Shown here: in pieces, positions 25,818-36,104 of the stretch
How positions within the stretch are numbered: position 1 is the stretch's first letter
How the letters are laid out: each line of letters begins with the position of its first letter
Source of the DNA: Novosphingobium sp. 9
GTDB lineage: Bacteria > Pseudomonadota > Alphaproteobacteria > Sphingomonadales > Sphingomonadaceae
Length of the DNA stretch: 64,000 bases
Direction of reading: 5' to 3'
Assembly (NCBI RefSeq): GCF_025340265.1
Contig: NZ_CP022708.1
Span: forward strand, 519,501 to 583,500
Notes under the pieces: model-generated
Told to the model about the DNA's origin: nothing
Seen by the model: only the letters and a program-made list of their open reading frames with translations
Databases searched by the model: none
Program-made: the position numbers and the translations under genes

Positions 25818-28296
25818 TCACAGGTCCACCTTCACCGAGAAGGCGACATTGCGCGGAATGCCCAGCGAGTAGGACGTTGCCCAGTAGTTGCGGTTGGTGA
25901 GGTTCGCGATGTTCAGGTCGAAGCGCACCTTGTGCTCGGCGATCGCGGTCGCATAGTGCAGGCCAAGGTCGAAGATCGTCGAGCCTGAGATCTTCTGGAG
26001 GTTGGCGCTGTCCTTGTACATCGTGCCGTTGTGATAGGCGCCGCCGCTGACCGAGAGGCCCGGCACCCACGGCAGGCTGTAATCGAGGTAGATCTTGGCC
26101 AGCGTGTCGCTCACCCCGGTCGGCTTCTTGCCGAGCAGCGAGGCGGTGTCGGTCTTCGTGACTTTCAGGTCCATGATGGTGCCGCCGACGATCACGTTGA
26201 GATTGCGCGTGACATGGCCGGTCGCGGTCAGCTCGAAGCCCTGATGAACTTCGGTGCCATCCTGGTTGATCACGAGCAGGCCGCTGGAGTTGGTCTCCTC
26301 GTAGGAGTTGGCCTTTTCGATGCGATAGAGCGCGCCGGTAATCAGCAGGGCGTCGATGGCGCGTACTTGGCGCCCACTTCGTACTGCTTGGAAATGTAAG
26401 GCTTCAAGACCTGACCGGGATTGGCATAGGCGGCATCGTTAGGCACGATATCGCCCTCTTCCAGCCCTTCCATATAGGTGGCGTATGTCGTGACACGCGG
26501 CATCGGCTTGAACACCAGCGAGACGGTGGGCGTATAGGCCGACTTGTCATAGCGCGTGGGATCGCTGCCATCGGTGGTATAGCTTGTCGACTTCACGGTG
26601 GAGCGATTGACGCCGACCATCAGACTCAGTTGATCGGTGAATTGGATGTCGTCTCCGACGATGGCATTGAAGTTGCTTGAATAGCTCGACTTATAGAGCG
26701 GTCCCCACGACGTGGCCTTGAGCGCGTCGGGCATGGCCCAGGTCATCATGTCGTTGGGATCGGCGAACGCGGGCGAACCGCTGGCGCTGACCGAGCCGTC
26801 TTCGTGCTCATCTACCCGCAGCGTATCGCCCGAAGCGCCGACGGTCAGGCGGTGGCGGATGCCGAAGGTCTCGAACTCGCTGTCGAGATAGGCATAGGCG
26901 CCCTGCGCGATATTGTAGGACGGTCCGCTGCGCGAAGGCCAGCCGACCTTCCAGCCGGAGTCCGCGAAATAGGCGGGATAGACGTTGATCGATTCCTGCG
27001 CGTCGCGCTTGTAGAGATAGGCGGCGCGGAAGCTGAAGACGTCATCCAGCTTCCACTTCAGGTTGGCGCCGATGCGGTCGGTCTTGACCTGAAGGAAGGT
27101 CCAGTCCGGTGTCCAGGTCTTGTCGGCGGCCAGCGGCTTGATCCAGTGATCCAGCGCGCCGTAATCACTGTCGGCATAGGCATAGAAGCGGGAATCGATA
27201 CCGTCGATGCGATAGTAGGTATGCGCCGCCTCGATCTGGAACAGCGCGTCGGGGGTGATGTGCCAGTCGATCGCCCCGCTGACGAGCGTGCGCGCGATGT
27301 TCTGGTTCTTCTTGGAGGTCTCACCGTCCTGATAGGATACGTTCACGCGGTAGGCGAACTTACCCTCGTGATCGATCGGACCGCCCACGTCGACATGGGC
27401 GAAGAACTGCTTGTTGCCGTAATCGCCCAGCGTGATGCTCTGCATCGGCTTGTCGGTCGGGCGCTTGAGCACGTAGTTGGTGACGCCGCCGGGGTTGCCG
27501 GTGCCGTACATGAAGCCCGAAAGGCCATTCATGATCTCGACGCTGGACAGCTCCTCCATGGCGATGCCGGTCAGCGTGGAAGACAGGCGCACGCCGTCGA
27601 TCACGCCTTTCTGGGAATCGAAGCCGCGGATCGTCACGTAAGGCGTACCGTAGACGGTCGAAGGCGCCGAGTTCTGGACCACCGGGTTCATCTTGAAGAT
27701 CTGGTCCATGTCCGAGGCGACCATGCTCTCGATCAGATCGTGCGGGACGACGCTGACCGCATAGGGCGTGTCGATCACCGGCTTGTCGCCCCAGGGACCG
27801 GCGGTGGAGGCCGCGTCGATCAGGTCGTGGTGTCCCGTCACCAGAATGGGATCGTTGCGCCGGGCAGCGCGTTCGTCCTCGTCATCGCTTTCGCCAGCGG
27901 CATAGCCGGCGGAGACGGGCGTCATACGCAACGGATCGAGCGTCATCGCGCCGGTGGTCGCGCGGGTGATGGTCAGCGCACCCGCGCTTGATGTGCGAGA
28001 GGCAAGGCCCGTGCCCGACAGCAGCTTCGCGAGGGCGTCACGCGGCGCAAACTGCCCCGAAGGCCCGATGTCGTCCGGTCCTGCGTTAGCGCGGCTTCAT
28101 ACGTCAGCTGGATGCCGCTCTGTTCGGCGAAGCGGTTCAGCGCGTCGGTCAGCGAACCGGCTGGAATATCGTAAGCCCGCGCGCCGTTCTGCGATTGGGC
28201 CGCAGCGATACCGGGCACAAGGGCCGTCCCGCCCATCACCGTACCTGCCATCAGCGCGAAGGCGAGCCTGCGCGTGCGGCTGAATGTCGTCATCAT
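25818..28296 (-). CDS. FecA-like TonB-dependent siderophore receptor with STN domain (two apparent frameshifts)
   Basis: The first frame (from 28296) gives a signal peptide (FALMAGTVMGGTALVPGIAA) and an STN domain (YDIPAGSLTDALNRFAEQSG). A second frame takes over near 28080 with the rest of STN, the plug (YVTIRGFDSQKGVIDGVRLS, VEIMNGLSGFMYGTGNPGG) and most of the barrel. A third begins near 26359 and ends in the barrel terminus (GIPRNVAFSVKVDL). Both breaks are mended by one added base. Reassembled, it is a normal-length signalling receptor of about 820 residues whose STN domain should talk to the FecR protein encoded upstream. It probably imports a ferric siderophore. Confidence 0.85.
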
Positions 28297-28407
28297 TGAA
28301 ATTACCCCCACATGGTCTTGTGATGCGTCCAGATTTGCTGCTGCGACGCACTTGCATCTCCAAGACGGGGTGGGTTTCCAAAAGACGACCATCCGATGAA
28401 AAAATTT

Positions 28408-29397
28408 TCAGCGGTGCAGGATGATGAAGCGATCGGAAAGGCGGGTGGCCACAAGCCCGTGGCTTCTGCGGATATTCTCGATAGTCTCCAGCGGATGGTC
28501 GAGATCGTAGACGCCGCTGACCCGGATCGCGGCGGCGGGGCCGGAAACGGTGACATAACCGTGCCGGTAGCGACCGATGCGGGCAACCACCTGGCCCAGC
28601 GGCCGGTCCACGACCACCAGCCGCCCCCGCGTGAAAGCCGCTGCGTCGCCTCTGGCGGGACAAGGCCCGCGCAGAGTCTGCGCACTGAAAGCGGCTCGCT
28701 GGCCTTCGCCGACGACGGTGGCGCGGCCACCGCCTTCCACCCTGACGCGATGTTTTGTCACGGTCACGGAGGCCCTGCCGTTCTCGTCGCGAACCACGAA
28801 GGCCGTGCCCAGAGCGGTCACGCTGCCGCCTTCGGCATCGACCGTGAACGGCCTGGCGCGATCCGGGGCGACTTCGAACAGCGCGGCACCTGCGAGCAGG
28901 CGTACCGTGCGCCGGTCCGGCGTGTAATCCAGCGCGATGGCAGACGCGCTGTCGAGCTGGACGCTGGAGCCATCGGCGAGGATGATCTTCCGGCGTTCGC
29001 CCACACCGGTCATCGCGTCGGCGCGCAGCCGCAGGGGCCAGTCCTGCAACGTACCCAGCACGACAAGTGCAAGTGCGGCGACCATCGCGCCTGACAGCAT
29101 CCGCCCGCGATGTTTTCGCGAAGGCGGGGAGGCGGGGCGAATGCGGAAGGCGAGCTGCCACTTGCGTTGCGCAGGTAAAGGAGGTGGGGGCGGCGTTTCG
29201 GCTTGCGGGTCTTCTGCGTCCAGCAGGCCCCAGACCTTCTCCAGTCGTGCCAGGGCATCGCGATGGGCAGGCGTGGCGATCCATGACCTGAAGGCGCGCT
29301 CTTCCTCGGCGGTCAACTCGCCGCTGTCCCGCCGGATGATCCAGTCCGCCGCGGCCTCGGCGATGGCGGAGGGCACGGGATGTCGTGCTTGCGTCAT
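28408..29397 (-). CDS. fecR: FecR-family anti-sigma regulator
   Basis: A 329-residue inner-membrane protein. The N-terminal cytoplasmic DUF4880 part (ADWIIRRDSGELTAEEERAF, then WIATPAHRDALARLEKVW) is followed by one membrane helix (MLSGAMVAALALVVLGTL, about residues 99-117) and the periplasmic FecR domain (ADGSSVQLDSASAIALDY, LGTAFVVR). It holds or activates the sigma factor encoded upstream according to contact with the receptor's STN domain. The order sigma, FecR, receptor matches the classical ferric-citrate-type system. Confidence 0.9.
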   Translation of the reverse strand: MTQARHPVPSAIAEAAADWIIRRDSGELTAEEERAFRSWIATPAHRDALARLEKVWGLLDAEDPQAETPPPPPLPAQRKWQLAFRIRPASPPSRKHRGRMLSGAMVAALALVVLGTLQDWPLRLRADAMTGVGERRKIILADGSSVQLDSASAIALDYTPDRRTVRLLAGAALFEVAPDRARPFTVDAEGGSVTALGTAFVVRDENGRASVTVTKHRVRVEGGGRATVVGEGQRAAFSAQTLRGPCPARGDAAAFTRGRLVVVDRPLGQVVARIGRYRHGYVTVSGPAAAIRVSGVYDLDHPLETIENIRRSHGLVATRLSDRFIILHR

Positions 29398-29518
29398 GAT
29401 CTGCGCTCCGCCTCTTCGTGGATCGACAGCGGGCAGGGGTTTTCCGGGCCTGCCTTATACCAAGACGGAAAACAGCTGCGAAACACGACCTTGTGCGACA
29501 TGCCATCGAAAATAGGTA

Positions 29519-30027
29519 TCATGACGCCTCGTCGATCTCGCCCAGTCGGGTCGCCAGCAGCAGCAGCGCATGGCGCAGGTGCTTCTCGACAGCACCGCGC
29601 GTAATGCCCAGCCGTTCGGCGATGTCCGCCTGATGCAGTCCTTCGATCTTGCGCAGCGCGAAGACCTCCCGGCAACGGGGCGGCAGGGTTTCCACCAGTT
29701 CCAGAAGGGTGCGAAGCCGGTCCTGTCCCAGCACCGTGCGTTCGGGGAAGGGGCATCGTCCGCGACGAGCGCGGCCAGATCTTCCTCGATCATCCATGAT
29801 GACCATTTGCCGCGATCCCGTGCGCCGTCAACGACCAGATTGCGCGCGATGCGATAGAGGAATGCGCGGGGATTGCCGACTTCGCCACGGCGCAGCGCCG
29901 GGATGGCTCGTGCCCAGGTCTCCTGCACGATGTCTGTTGCGCCCGGAGCCGTGCCCAGCAGCGAGCGAACGTAGGCGCTCAGCGAAGCGTTATGGTGCGC
30001 CACCAGCGCGGCATCCGGCCCTTTCAC
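29519..30027 (-). CDS. fecI: ECF sigma factor, FecI type (one apparent frameshift)
   Basis: The first frame reads region 2 (ATDIVQETWARAIPALRRGE, then NPRAFLYRIARNLVVDGARD). The second frame, joined near 29744-29753 between two G4 runs, reads region 4 (ETLPPRCREVFALRKIEGLH and IAERLGITRGAVEKHLRHAL). One missing base explains the break. The GTG start at 30027 overlaps the tonB stop (GTGA), which fixes the start. FecI-type factors direct RNA polymerase to the receptor operon when the siderophore is present. The 121-base gap to fecR is longer than usual. Confidence 0.85.
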
Positions 30028-30770
30028 GGGAGGGTATTCCCAGCCGAGCGATGAAGGATGAATTCGACCGGCAGCGTGATCTCCATCTCGTCGGGCAGCA
30101 GATCGGGGATGGCGGGGAACGGCGCTGCGCGGCGAACCACGGCAAGGGTCGCACGGTTCAGGGTGGAACTGCCGGTAGACTCTACGATCGTGATACCTAG
30201 CAGCGCGCCGCTCCGGTCGATCCGGAAGCAAACAGTTCCTGCGGTGTTCGGCTCTGCGTGTGCAGCGGCGTATCGGAACGGTCTGCGCGCGGCCGCTAGA
30301 TGGGCCATCAGGGCATCCCGATAGGCGTTCGCCGTCAGGGCGAGAATGTCCGGATGCCCCTCCGCGACGGAAGCGGGTGTCTCGGGAGCGATTTGTATCG
30401 AGGTAAGCTGTGGGACGACCGGCATGAGCGGAGATGGCGGGCTGCTGGCCGGAACGGGGCGCTGCCGTTTGTCGGGATGCCGGGCCAGTCCCTTTTTCGG
30501 GGGCGCTTGAGGCGCTGTTTGGGCTGCTTGCGGAATAATTGACACGGTTGTCAGATGCGGCGCGTCTGCCTGTCCCTGCGAACGAGGCCAGCCGATCGCG
30601 AGAATGGCGAGCGCGGCGAGATGCACCATGGCGGCTCCAGCCACTGCGGTTACACGTATCGCTTTTCCGCGCACACGGTAGCCTTGCAGGCGCGCGGAAC
30701 GAGGGGAGGCTGCGCTGGAATCCAGAGCGCTTTCACATGCACGCAACGATGTAGCGACCGCTCCCGACAT
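30024..30770 (-). CDS. TonB-family energy-transducing protein
   Basis: A 248-residue protein with a cytoplasmic N-terminus, one membrane helix (VTAVAGAAMVHLAALAILAI, about residues 40-59), a Pro-rich periplasmic linker (QAPPKKGLARHPDKRQRPVP) and a C-terminal TonB domain (TVCFRIDRSGALLGITIVES, STLNRATLAVVRRAAPFPA). It transmits proton-motive force from an ExbB/ExbD complex encoded elsewhere to the receptor in this operon. It is the first gene of the iron operon and lies 14 bases after a Fur-like box. Confidence 0.88.
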   Translation of the reverse strand: MSGAVATSLRACESALDSSAASPRSARLQGYRVRGKAIRVTAVAGAAMVHLAALAILAIGWPRSQGQADAPHLTTVSIIPQAAQTAPQAPPKKGLARHPDKRQRPVPASSPPSPLMPVVPQLTSIQIAPETPASVAEGHPDILALTANAYRDALMAHLAAARRPFRYAAAHAEPNTAGTVCFRIDRSGALLGITIVESTGSSTLNRATLAVVRRAAPFPAIPDLLPDEMEITLPVEFILHRSAGNTLP

Positions 30771-30783
30771 GATTTCGCCCGTA

Positions 30784-30810
30784 CACTAATGCGAAGGACT
30801 TGCAATAGTG
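30784..30810. promoter_or_regulatory. Fur-like operator upstream of the tonB-fec operon
   Basis: The core ATGCGAAGGACTTGCAAT (30789-30806) is an imperfect palindrome. It is extended by CACTA on the left and TAGTG on the right, so the 27-base site is nearly symmetric. The ten bases CTAATGCGAA occur again at 43951-43960 upstream of another siderophore-type receptor. Position (14 bases before tonB) and sharing with a second iron gene point to Fur-type iron repression. Confidence 0.6.
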
Positions 30811-30908
30811 TCTCGCTAGGTTGCAGGGGCCAGGCGTCGACGGTGGCGCGTTCCACAGCCCATCGCTGGCAGCAGTCCACGATGGGCTGCTTGCGCGGGA
30901 GCGGTATT

Positions 30909-31781
30909 TCATATCAAGGTTAGAAATCTTTCGAGGACGGGATTCTCGCTGTCCGGGTCCCAGATCATATTGAGTTTCGCGGTCCAGTCGGAAGCAGCCT
31001 GCAGCGGTCGAAAGCGCACGTTGGGAAATTGGAGACGCGCTGCGGCTTCGGGCAGAAGCGCGGCGCCGAAACCGGCATCGACAAGCGCCAGCATGGAATG
31101 CATCTGGCCAACCTGGTGCACGATGTCCGGCGAAACCTTGTTCTGCATGAACAGTGCGCCCAGCAGATCGTGGAAATAGCTGGACGCATCGGGTGAGAAC
31201 ATCACGAAGGGTCTGGCATGAAGATCCTGCACCTGAATGCTGTCCTTGTCACAGAGCGGATCGTCGGCGGGCAGGGCGGCGACGAGATGCTCGCGCAGGT
31301 ATTCGCGGGATTCGAACTGCCTGAGCGCTACCACCGGTCGAATGAAGCCGACATCGAGCACGCCGCTCGCCAGGGCGTCCACTTGCGCGCTCGTCACCAT
31401 CTCGCGCAGCACGACATCGACGCCCGGCATGGCAGCGTGAACCTTCACCATCAGATCGGGCAACATCCCGTAACCTGATGCTGCTGTGAAGCCGATGCGC
31501 AGCGTTCCCGCTTCTCCGCGCCATACGCGTTGCGTCCAGCGGCGGGCATTATCGCTGAGCCGGAGAATGCGTTTGGCTTCGGGCAGGAACACCCGCCCGG
31601 CCGAGGTCAGTCTCACCGAGCGGCTGTTGCGGATAAGCAGGGGCGCATCGAGTTCGCGCTCCAGCAACTGGATCTGTCGGCTCAGCGGCGGCTGGGTCAT
31701 GTTCAGCTGATCGGCGGCACGACCGAAATGCAGCTGCTCGGCGACGGCGACAAAGCACCGCAACTGGCTCAACTCAAACAT
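30909..31781 (-). CDS. LysR-family transcriptional regulator (galactarate locus)
   Basis: A 290-residue LTTR. The HTH region reads MFELSQLRCFVAVAEQLHFG, then RAADQLNMTQPPLSRQIQLLE, followed by a type-2 periplasmic-binding-like effector domain (TLRIGFTAASGYGMLPDLMV). I prefer the ATG at 31781, because it begins the family-typical N-terminus. A TTG at 31826 would add 15 residues. It diverges from kdgD, so it probably controls the galactarate operon, perhaps sensing a sugar acid or an intermediate. Confidence 0.88.
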   Translation of the reverse strand: MFELSQLRCFVAVAEQLHFGRAADQLNMTQPPLSRQIQLLERELDAPLLIRNSRSVRLTSAGRVFLPEAKRILRLSDNARRWTQRVWRGEAGTLRIGFTAASGYGMLPDLMVKVHAAMPGVDVVLREMVTSAQVDALASGVLDVGFIRPVVALRQFESREYLREHLVAALPADDPLCDKDSIQVQDLHARPFVMFSPDASSYFHDLLGALFMQNKVSPDIVHQVGQMHSMLALVDAGFGAALLPEAAARLQFPNVRFRPLQAASDWTAKLNMIWDPDSENPVLERFLTLI

Positions 31782-32004
31782 CAATTCAAAATCCGCATCA
31801 CTGAGAACAATATTTGACTTAGCCAATATCGTTGGCGCGCGCTAGCAGAACCGGACCGGGAGGCTGCGGCCACCCTTTCGAACGAGATCGCCTGCATGCA
31901 ACGGCGGCCGCTTGAAGAGGATCACGACAGGCGTTTCCCGATTTTGAAACGATTATCGTCCGCGACGCATTCGCGCGCCGACCTGACAGCCAAGAGGAAT
32001 TGCA

Positions 32005-32948
32005 ATGACCCGCATGACGCCCCAGGAAATGGCCCAGACGATCGGCCAGGGCCTGCTGACTTTCCCGGTGACGCACTTCGATGCCGAGAACCGGTTCGAC
32101 GAGGCGCCTTTCCGCGAGCATTGCGCCTGGATGCTGGAACATGACGTCGTTGCCCTGTTCGCTGCGGGTGGCACGGGTGAGTTCTTCTCGCTGACGCCGG
32201 GTGAGGTCGATCAGGTCGTGCGCGCTTCGGTTGAGGAAACCGCAGGCAAGGTGCCGGTGATCGCGGGTGCCGGTTATGGCACGGCCACGGCTATCGAACT
32301 GGCGCAGGCTGCCGAGCGCGCCGGTGCCGACGGCATCCTGCTGTTGCCCCCTATCTTTCGGAAACCTCGCAGCAGGGCCTTGCCGCGCATATCGAGGCGG
32401 TCTGCAATTCGGTGTCGATCGGCGTGATCCAGTACAACCGTGCGAACTCGGTGCTGAACGAAGATACGCTGGCGCGTGTCGCCGATCGCTGCCCCAATCT
32501 CGTGGGCTTCAAGGATGGCGTGGGCGATCTCGAACTGATGATGAAGGTCTATGCCAAGCTGGGCGATCGCCTGACCTACATCGGCGGCCTGCCCACGGCG
32601 GAAACTTTCGCGCTGCCTTATCTGGAGATGGGCGTCACCACCTACTCCTCGGCGATCTACAACTTCATGCCCGAATGGGCCGTGGCTTTCTACAAGGCCG
32701 TGCGCGCCAAGGATCAGGCCGCCGTGGTCAAGGGCCTCAACGATTTCGTGTTCCCGTATCTCAAGCTCCGCGACAAGGGTCGTGGCTATGCGGTCTCGAT
32801 CGTCAAGGCAGGCCTGCGCTCGGTCGGTCGTCCAGCAGGCCATGTCCGCTCGCCGCTGCACGATCTCAACGAGGCAGAGCAGGCCGAGCTGGACGCACTG
32901 ATCGCGAAGGTCAATGCGGCCTACACCGAGACCCGTCATGCTGCTTGA
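32005..32948 (+). CDS. kdgD: 5-dehydro-4-deoxyglucarate dehydratase KdgD (one apparent frameshift)
   Basis: A DHDPS/NAL-family (beta/alpha)8 aldolase-type enzyme of about 314 residues once joined. The first frame has the TFPVTHFD start, the [13 protein letters not shown] loop and [15 protein letters not shown]. The second has VIQYNRAN with the catalytic Tyr, [11 protein letters not shown] with the Schiff-base Lys, and [16 protein letters not shown]. The join is at the C5 run 32347-32351, where one extra C restores PPYLSETS. It decarboxylates and dehydrates 5-keto-4-deoxyglucarate to 2,5-dioxopentanoate. A good ribosome site (AAGAGGAA) precedes the start. It is the first gene of the operon. 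Confidence 0.92.
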
Positions 32949-34532
32949 AGACGGACGCCCTACCGGTGAAATGCTGATCGGAACGACACCGGTTCGCGGC
33001 ACCCAGGGCGCTGTCCGCGCGGTCAATCCGGCCACCGGCGAGGTGATGGAACCGGCATTCGCCGGCGCCTCGCCCGCCGAGGTCGCGCAGGCCTGTGCCA
33101 TGGCTCGGGCGGCCTTCGCGCCGTTCCGCGAAACCTCTCTTGAGGCGCGCGCCGCCTTCCTGGAGGCGATCGCCGACGAGATCATGGCGCTGGGCGATCC
33201 GCTGATCGAACGCGTCATGGCCGAAAGCGGCTTGCCGCGTGGCCGGGTCGAAGGTGAGCGTGGCCGGACTTGCGGGCAGTTGCGGCTGTTTGCACAAGTG
33301 GTGCGGGCGGGCGATTTCCTCGATGCCCGCATCGACCCCGCTATGCCCGATCGCCAGCCGTTGCCGCGTGTCGATCTGCGGTTGCGCAATATCGGCATCG
33401 GCCCGGTCGCCGTGTTCGGTGCCTCGAACTTCCCGCTGGCGTTTTCGGTGGCGGGCGGCGACACCACCTCGGCACTGGCAGCCGGTTGCCCGGTCGTGGC
33501 CAAGGCCCATTCGGCGCATCCGGGCACCTCGGCGATGGTGGCACAGGCGATCCGCGCCGCTGTCCTGCGTTGCGACATGCCCGAAGGCGTGTTCTCGCTG
33601 CTGTTCGGGGACGGCAATGCGGTGGGCACCGCGCTTGTCGCCGATCCGCGCATCAAGGCGGTCGGCTTTACCGGCTCGCGTGGAGGCGGCGTTGCCCTGA
33701 TGCAGGTTGCCGCGTCGCGTCGCGAGCCGATCCCGGTCTATGCCGAAATGTCCAGCATCAACCCGGTGCTGCTGCTGCCCGGCGCGCTTGCGGCCCGTGG
33801 CGAAGCGATCGGCAAGGCGTTTGCGAGCGCCCTGCAACTGGGCGCGGGCCAGTTCTGCACCAACCCCGGTCTGATCCTGGCCGTTGATGGCCCCGGCATC
33901 GAGGACTTCATCGTTGGTGCCCGCTCCGCATTGGAGGGCGCCTCCCCCAGACGATGCTGACCCCCGGCATTCACGCAGCCTATGACACGGCGGTTGAGGC
34001 ACTGGCGTCGCACAACCAGGTCGAGACGATCGTGCGCGGCGGTGCCTGCACCGGGCGCTACGAGGCCCGTGCCGGACTGTTCGAGACCGATCTTGCCTCG
34101 TTCCGGGCCGACCATCGCCTTCAGGCCGAAATCTTTGGCGCGTCCTCGCTGCTGGTGCGGGTGAAGGATATCGCCGAGCTGGAAACCGTGCTGGGCGAAC
34201 TGGAAGGGCAACTGACAGTCTCGATCCACATGGAGGACAGCGACCGGGAGGCCGTAGCGACACTGCTGCCGACCATGGAAGAACTGGCCGGACGCCTGCT
34301 GGTCAACGGCTTCGGAACCGGTGTCGAGGTATCCCATGCCATGGTGCATGGAGGCCCGTTCCCGGCGACTTCGGATGGCCGGACCACATCGGTGGGAACG
34401 CTGGCGATCCGCCGTTTCCTGCGCCCGGTCTGTTATCAGGATATGCCGCAGGATCTGCTGCCCGATGCCCTTCGGGGCGACAATCCGCTCAAGCTCTGGC
34501 GCCTGACCGATGGAGCCTTGAGCAAGAACTGA
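32938..34532 (+). CDS. 2,5-dioxovalerate (alpha-ketoglutarate semialdehyde) dehydrogenase (one apparent frameshift)
   Basis: An NAD(P)-dependent aldehyde dehydrogenase of about 531 residues once joined. Seen are [20 protein letters not shown] (Rossmann entry), GFTGSRGGG, the catalytic-glutamate region [14 protein letters not shown] and the nucleophile in [10 protein letters not shown]. The frame breaks at the C5 run 33944-33948, where one extra C gives [15 protein letters not shown], and the second frame runs to the stop at 34532. The length and sequence style fit the enzymes that oxidise 2,5-dioxopentanoate to 2-oxoglutarate after KdgD. The ATG at 32938 overlaps kdgD by 11 bases. Confidence 0.9.
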
Positions 34533-34609
34533 ACTATACTGATTTAACCGGCGCTGCCCAACGACGCCTCAGAACGACGTGGGCGGCCCGGTCACTCCTG
34601 GAGAGGCGT

Positions 34610-35992
34610 ATGAAATCCGACGTTCGGCCATCGCGGCCCGGCAGCAGCTATATCCGGTACTGGATCCTGGTCATGCTGTTTCTCGTCACCTCGATCAACT
34701 ATGCCGACAGGGCATCGATGTCGATCGCGGGCTCGGCCATCAAGCAGGCGCTGGGCATATCTTCGGTGGAGCTTGGCTTCATCTTCTCGGGCTTTGCGTG
34801 GAGTTACGTGATCGCCCAAATTCCCGGCGGTGCGTTTCTGGACAGGTTCGGGTCGCGCCGGGTCTATATCTGGTCGATCATCGCCTGGTCTTCCTGCACT
34901 TTCGCTTCCGGGTTCTGCTCGTATCTGGCCCCCGGCTCTGCGGTGATCGGACTGTTCATCCTGCGCCTGGCGCTGGGTGGAGCCGAAGCACCTTCCTTCC
35001 CGGCAAACGCCCGCCTCGTCGCGGCGTGGTTCCCCGACCGGGAGCGTGGCACAGCCAGTGCGATCTTCAATGCTGCGCAGTATGGTGCGCTGGTGATCTT
35101 TTCGCCGCTGATGGGCTGGATCGTCCAGACCTACAGCTGGCACTACGTCTTCTTCGTCATGGGTTCGCTGGGCCTTTGCAGCGCCGTGGTATTTTCCATG
35201 GTGGTCCACGCCCCGCTGCGCCATCCTTGGGTGAGCGACGCGGAACTGGACCTCGTGCGCGAAGGTGGCGGCCAAGTGGAACTGGACGCCACGAAGGCCC
35301 CGAAGGCCACTACATTCAGCTGGAAAGTCGTGAGGGAACTGCTGAGCAACCGCATGTTGCTGGGGATCTATCTCGGCCAGTACTGCGTCAATGCGCTTAC
35401 GTTCTTCTTCACGACATGGTTCCCGGTCTATCTGGTCCATCGCGGCCTTTCCATCACGGAAGCCGGTTTCGGGGCCGCCATTCCGGCGGTGGCCGGTTTT
35501 GCCGGTGGCGTTATCGGTGGCGTTATGTCCGATGCGCTGGTCAAGCGCGGGCATAGTTTGACTTTCAGCCGAAAGCTGCCGGTGTTCCTGGGCATGTCGA
35601 TGGCTGCCGGGATCGTGTGCTGCAATTTGATCAACAGCATGACCTTGGTCATCGCCTTCATGGCGCTTGCCTTCTTCGGCAAGGCACTTGGTGCAATGGG
35701 CTGGGCCGTCATCGCCGACGCGGCCCCCCGCACAATCGCCGGCCTTTCAGGTGCGATGTTCAATATGGTGGGCAATTTTGCCGGGATCGTGACGCCGATC
35801 GTGATCGGTTACATTGTCAACACCACCGGATCATTCAGCCTGGCGCTCGCGTTCTTGGCCGCACATGGCGTTGTATGCGTCCTGAGCTACGCCTTCATCG
35901 TCGGCCCGATCCAGCGCTTCTCCCTGGCCAGCGCGCCTGCCGATCCCGTCAAGGAAGCGGATGCGCCGCTGATCGAGAGCATAGCGCACTAA
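34610..35992 (+). CDS. MFS transporter, anion:cation symporter family (galactarate/glucarate importer)
   Basis: A 460-residue, 12-helix porter. The first helix ends FLVTSINYADRASMSIAGSA, and PGGAFLDRFGSRRVYIWSII gives the loop-2/3 motif; both are typical of ACS-family hexarate importers such as GudP and GarP. AWFPDRERGTASAIFNAAQY is a further family signature. It lies between the dehydrogenase and the porin gene, so it probably moves galactarate or glucarate across the inner membrane. A ribosome site (CTGGAGAGG) precedes the ATG. Confidence 0.9.
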   Translation: MKSDVRPSRPGSSYIRYWILVMLFLVTSINYADRASMSIAGSAIKQALGISSVELGFIFSGFAWSYVIAQIPGGAFLDRFGSRRVYIWSIIAWSSCTFASGFCSYLAPGSAVIGLFILRLALGGAEAPSFPANARLVAAWFPDRERGTASAIFNAAQYGALVIFSPLMGWIVQTYSWHYVFFVMGSLGLCSAVVFSMVVHAPLRHPWVSDAELDLVREGGGQVELDATKAPKATTFSWKVVRELLSNRMLLGIYLGQYCVNALTFFFTTWFPVYLVHRGLSITEAGFGAAIPAVAGFAGGVIGGVMSDALVKRGHSLTFSRKLPVFLGMSMAAGIVCCNLINSMTLVIAFMALAFFGKALGAMGWAVIADAAPRTIAGLSGAMFNMVGNFAGIVTPIVIGYIVNTTGSFSLALAFLAAHGVVCVLSYAFIVGPIQRFSLASAPADPVKEADAPLIESIAH

Positions 35993-36104
35993 TATTCAGG
36001 CGGGGCCCGGTGCGGGCCTCGCCCGGTCGCCACAGACCCAAATACCGAAAAGTAAAAATTCGGCGGAGCGCAACAGCCCGACCGAAGACGGAGAGGAATT
36101 CCCG

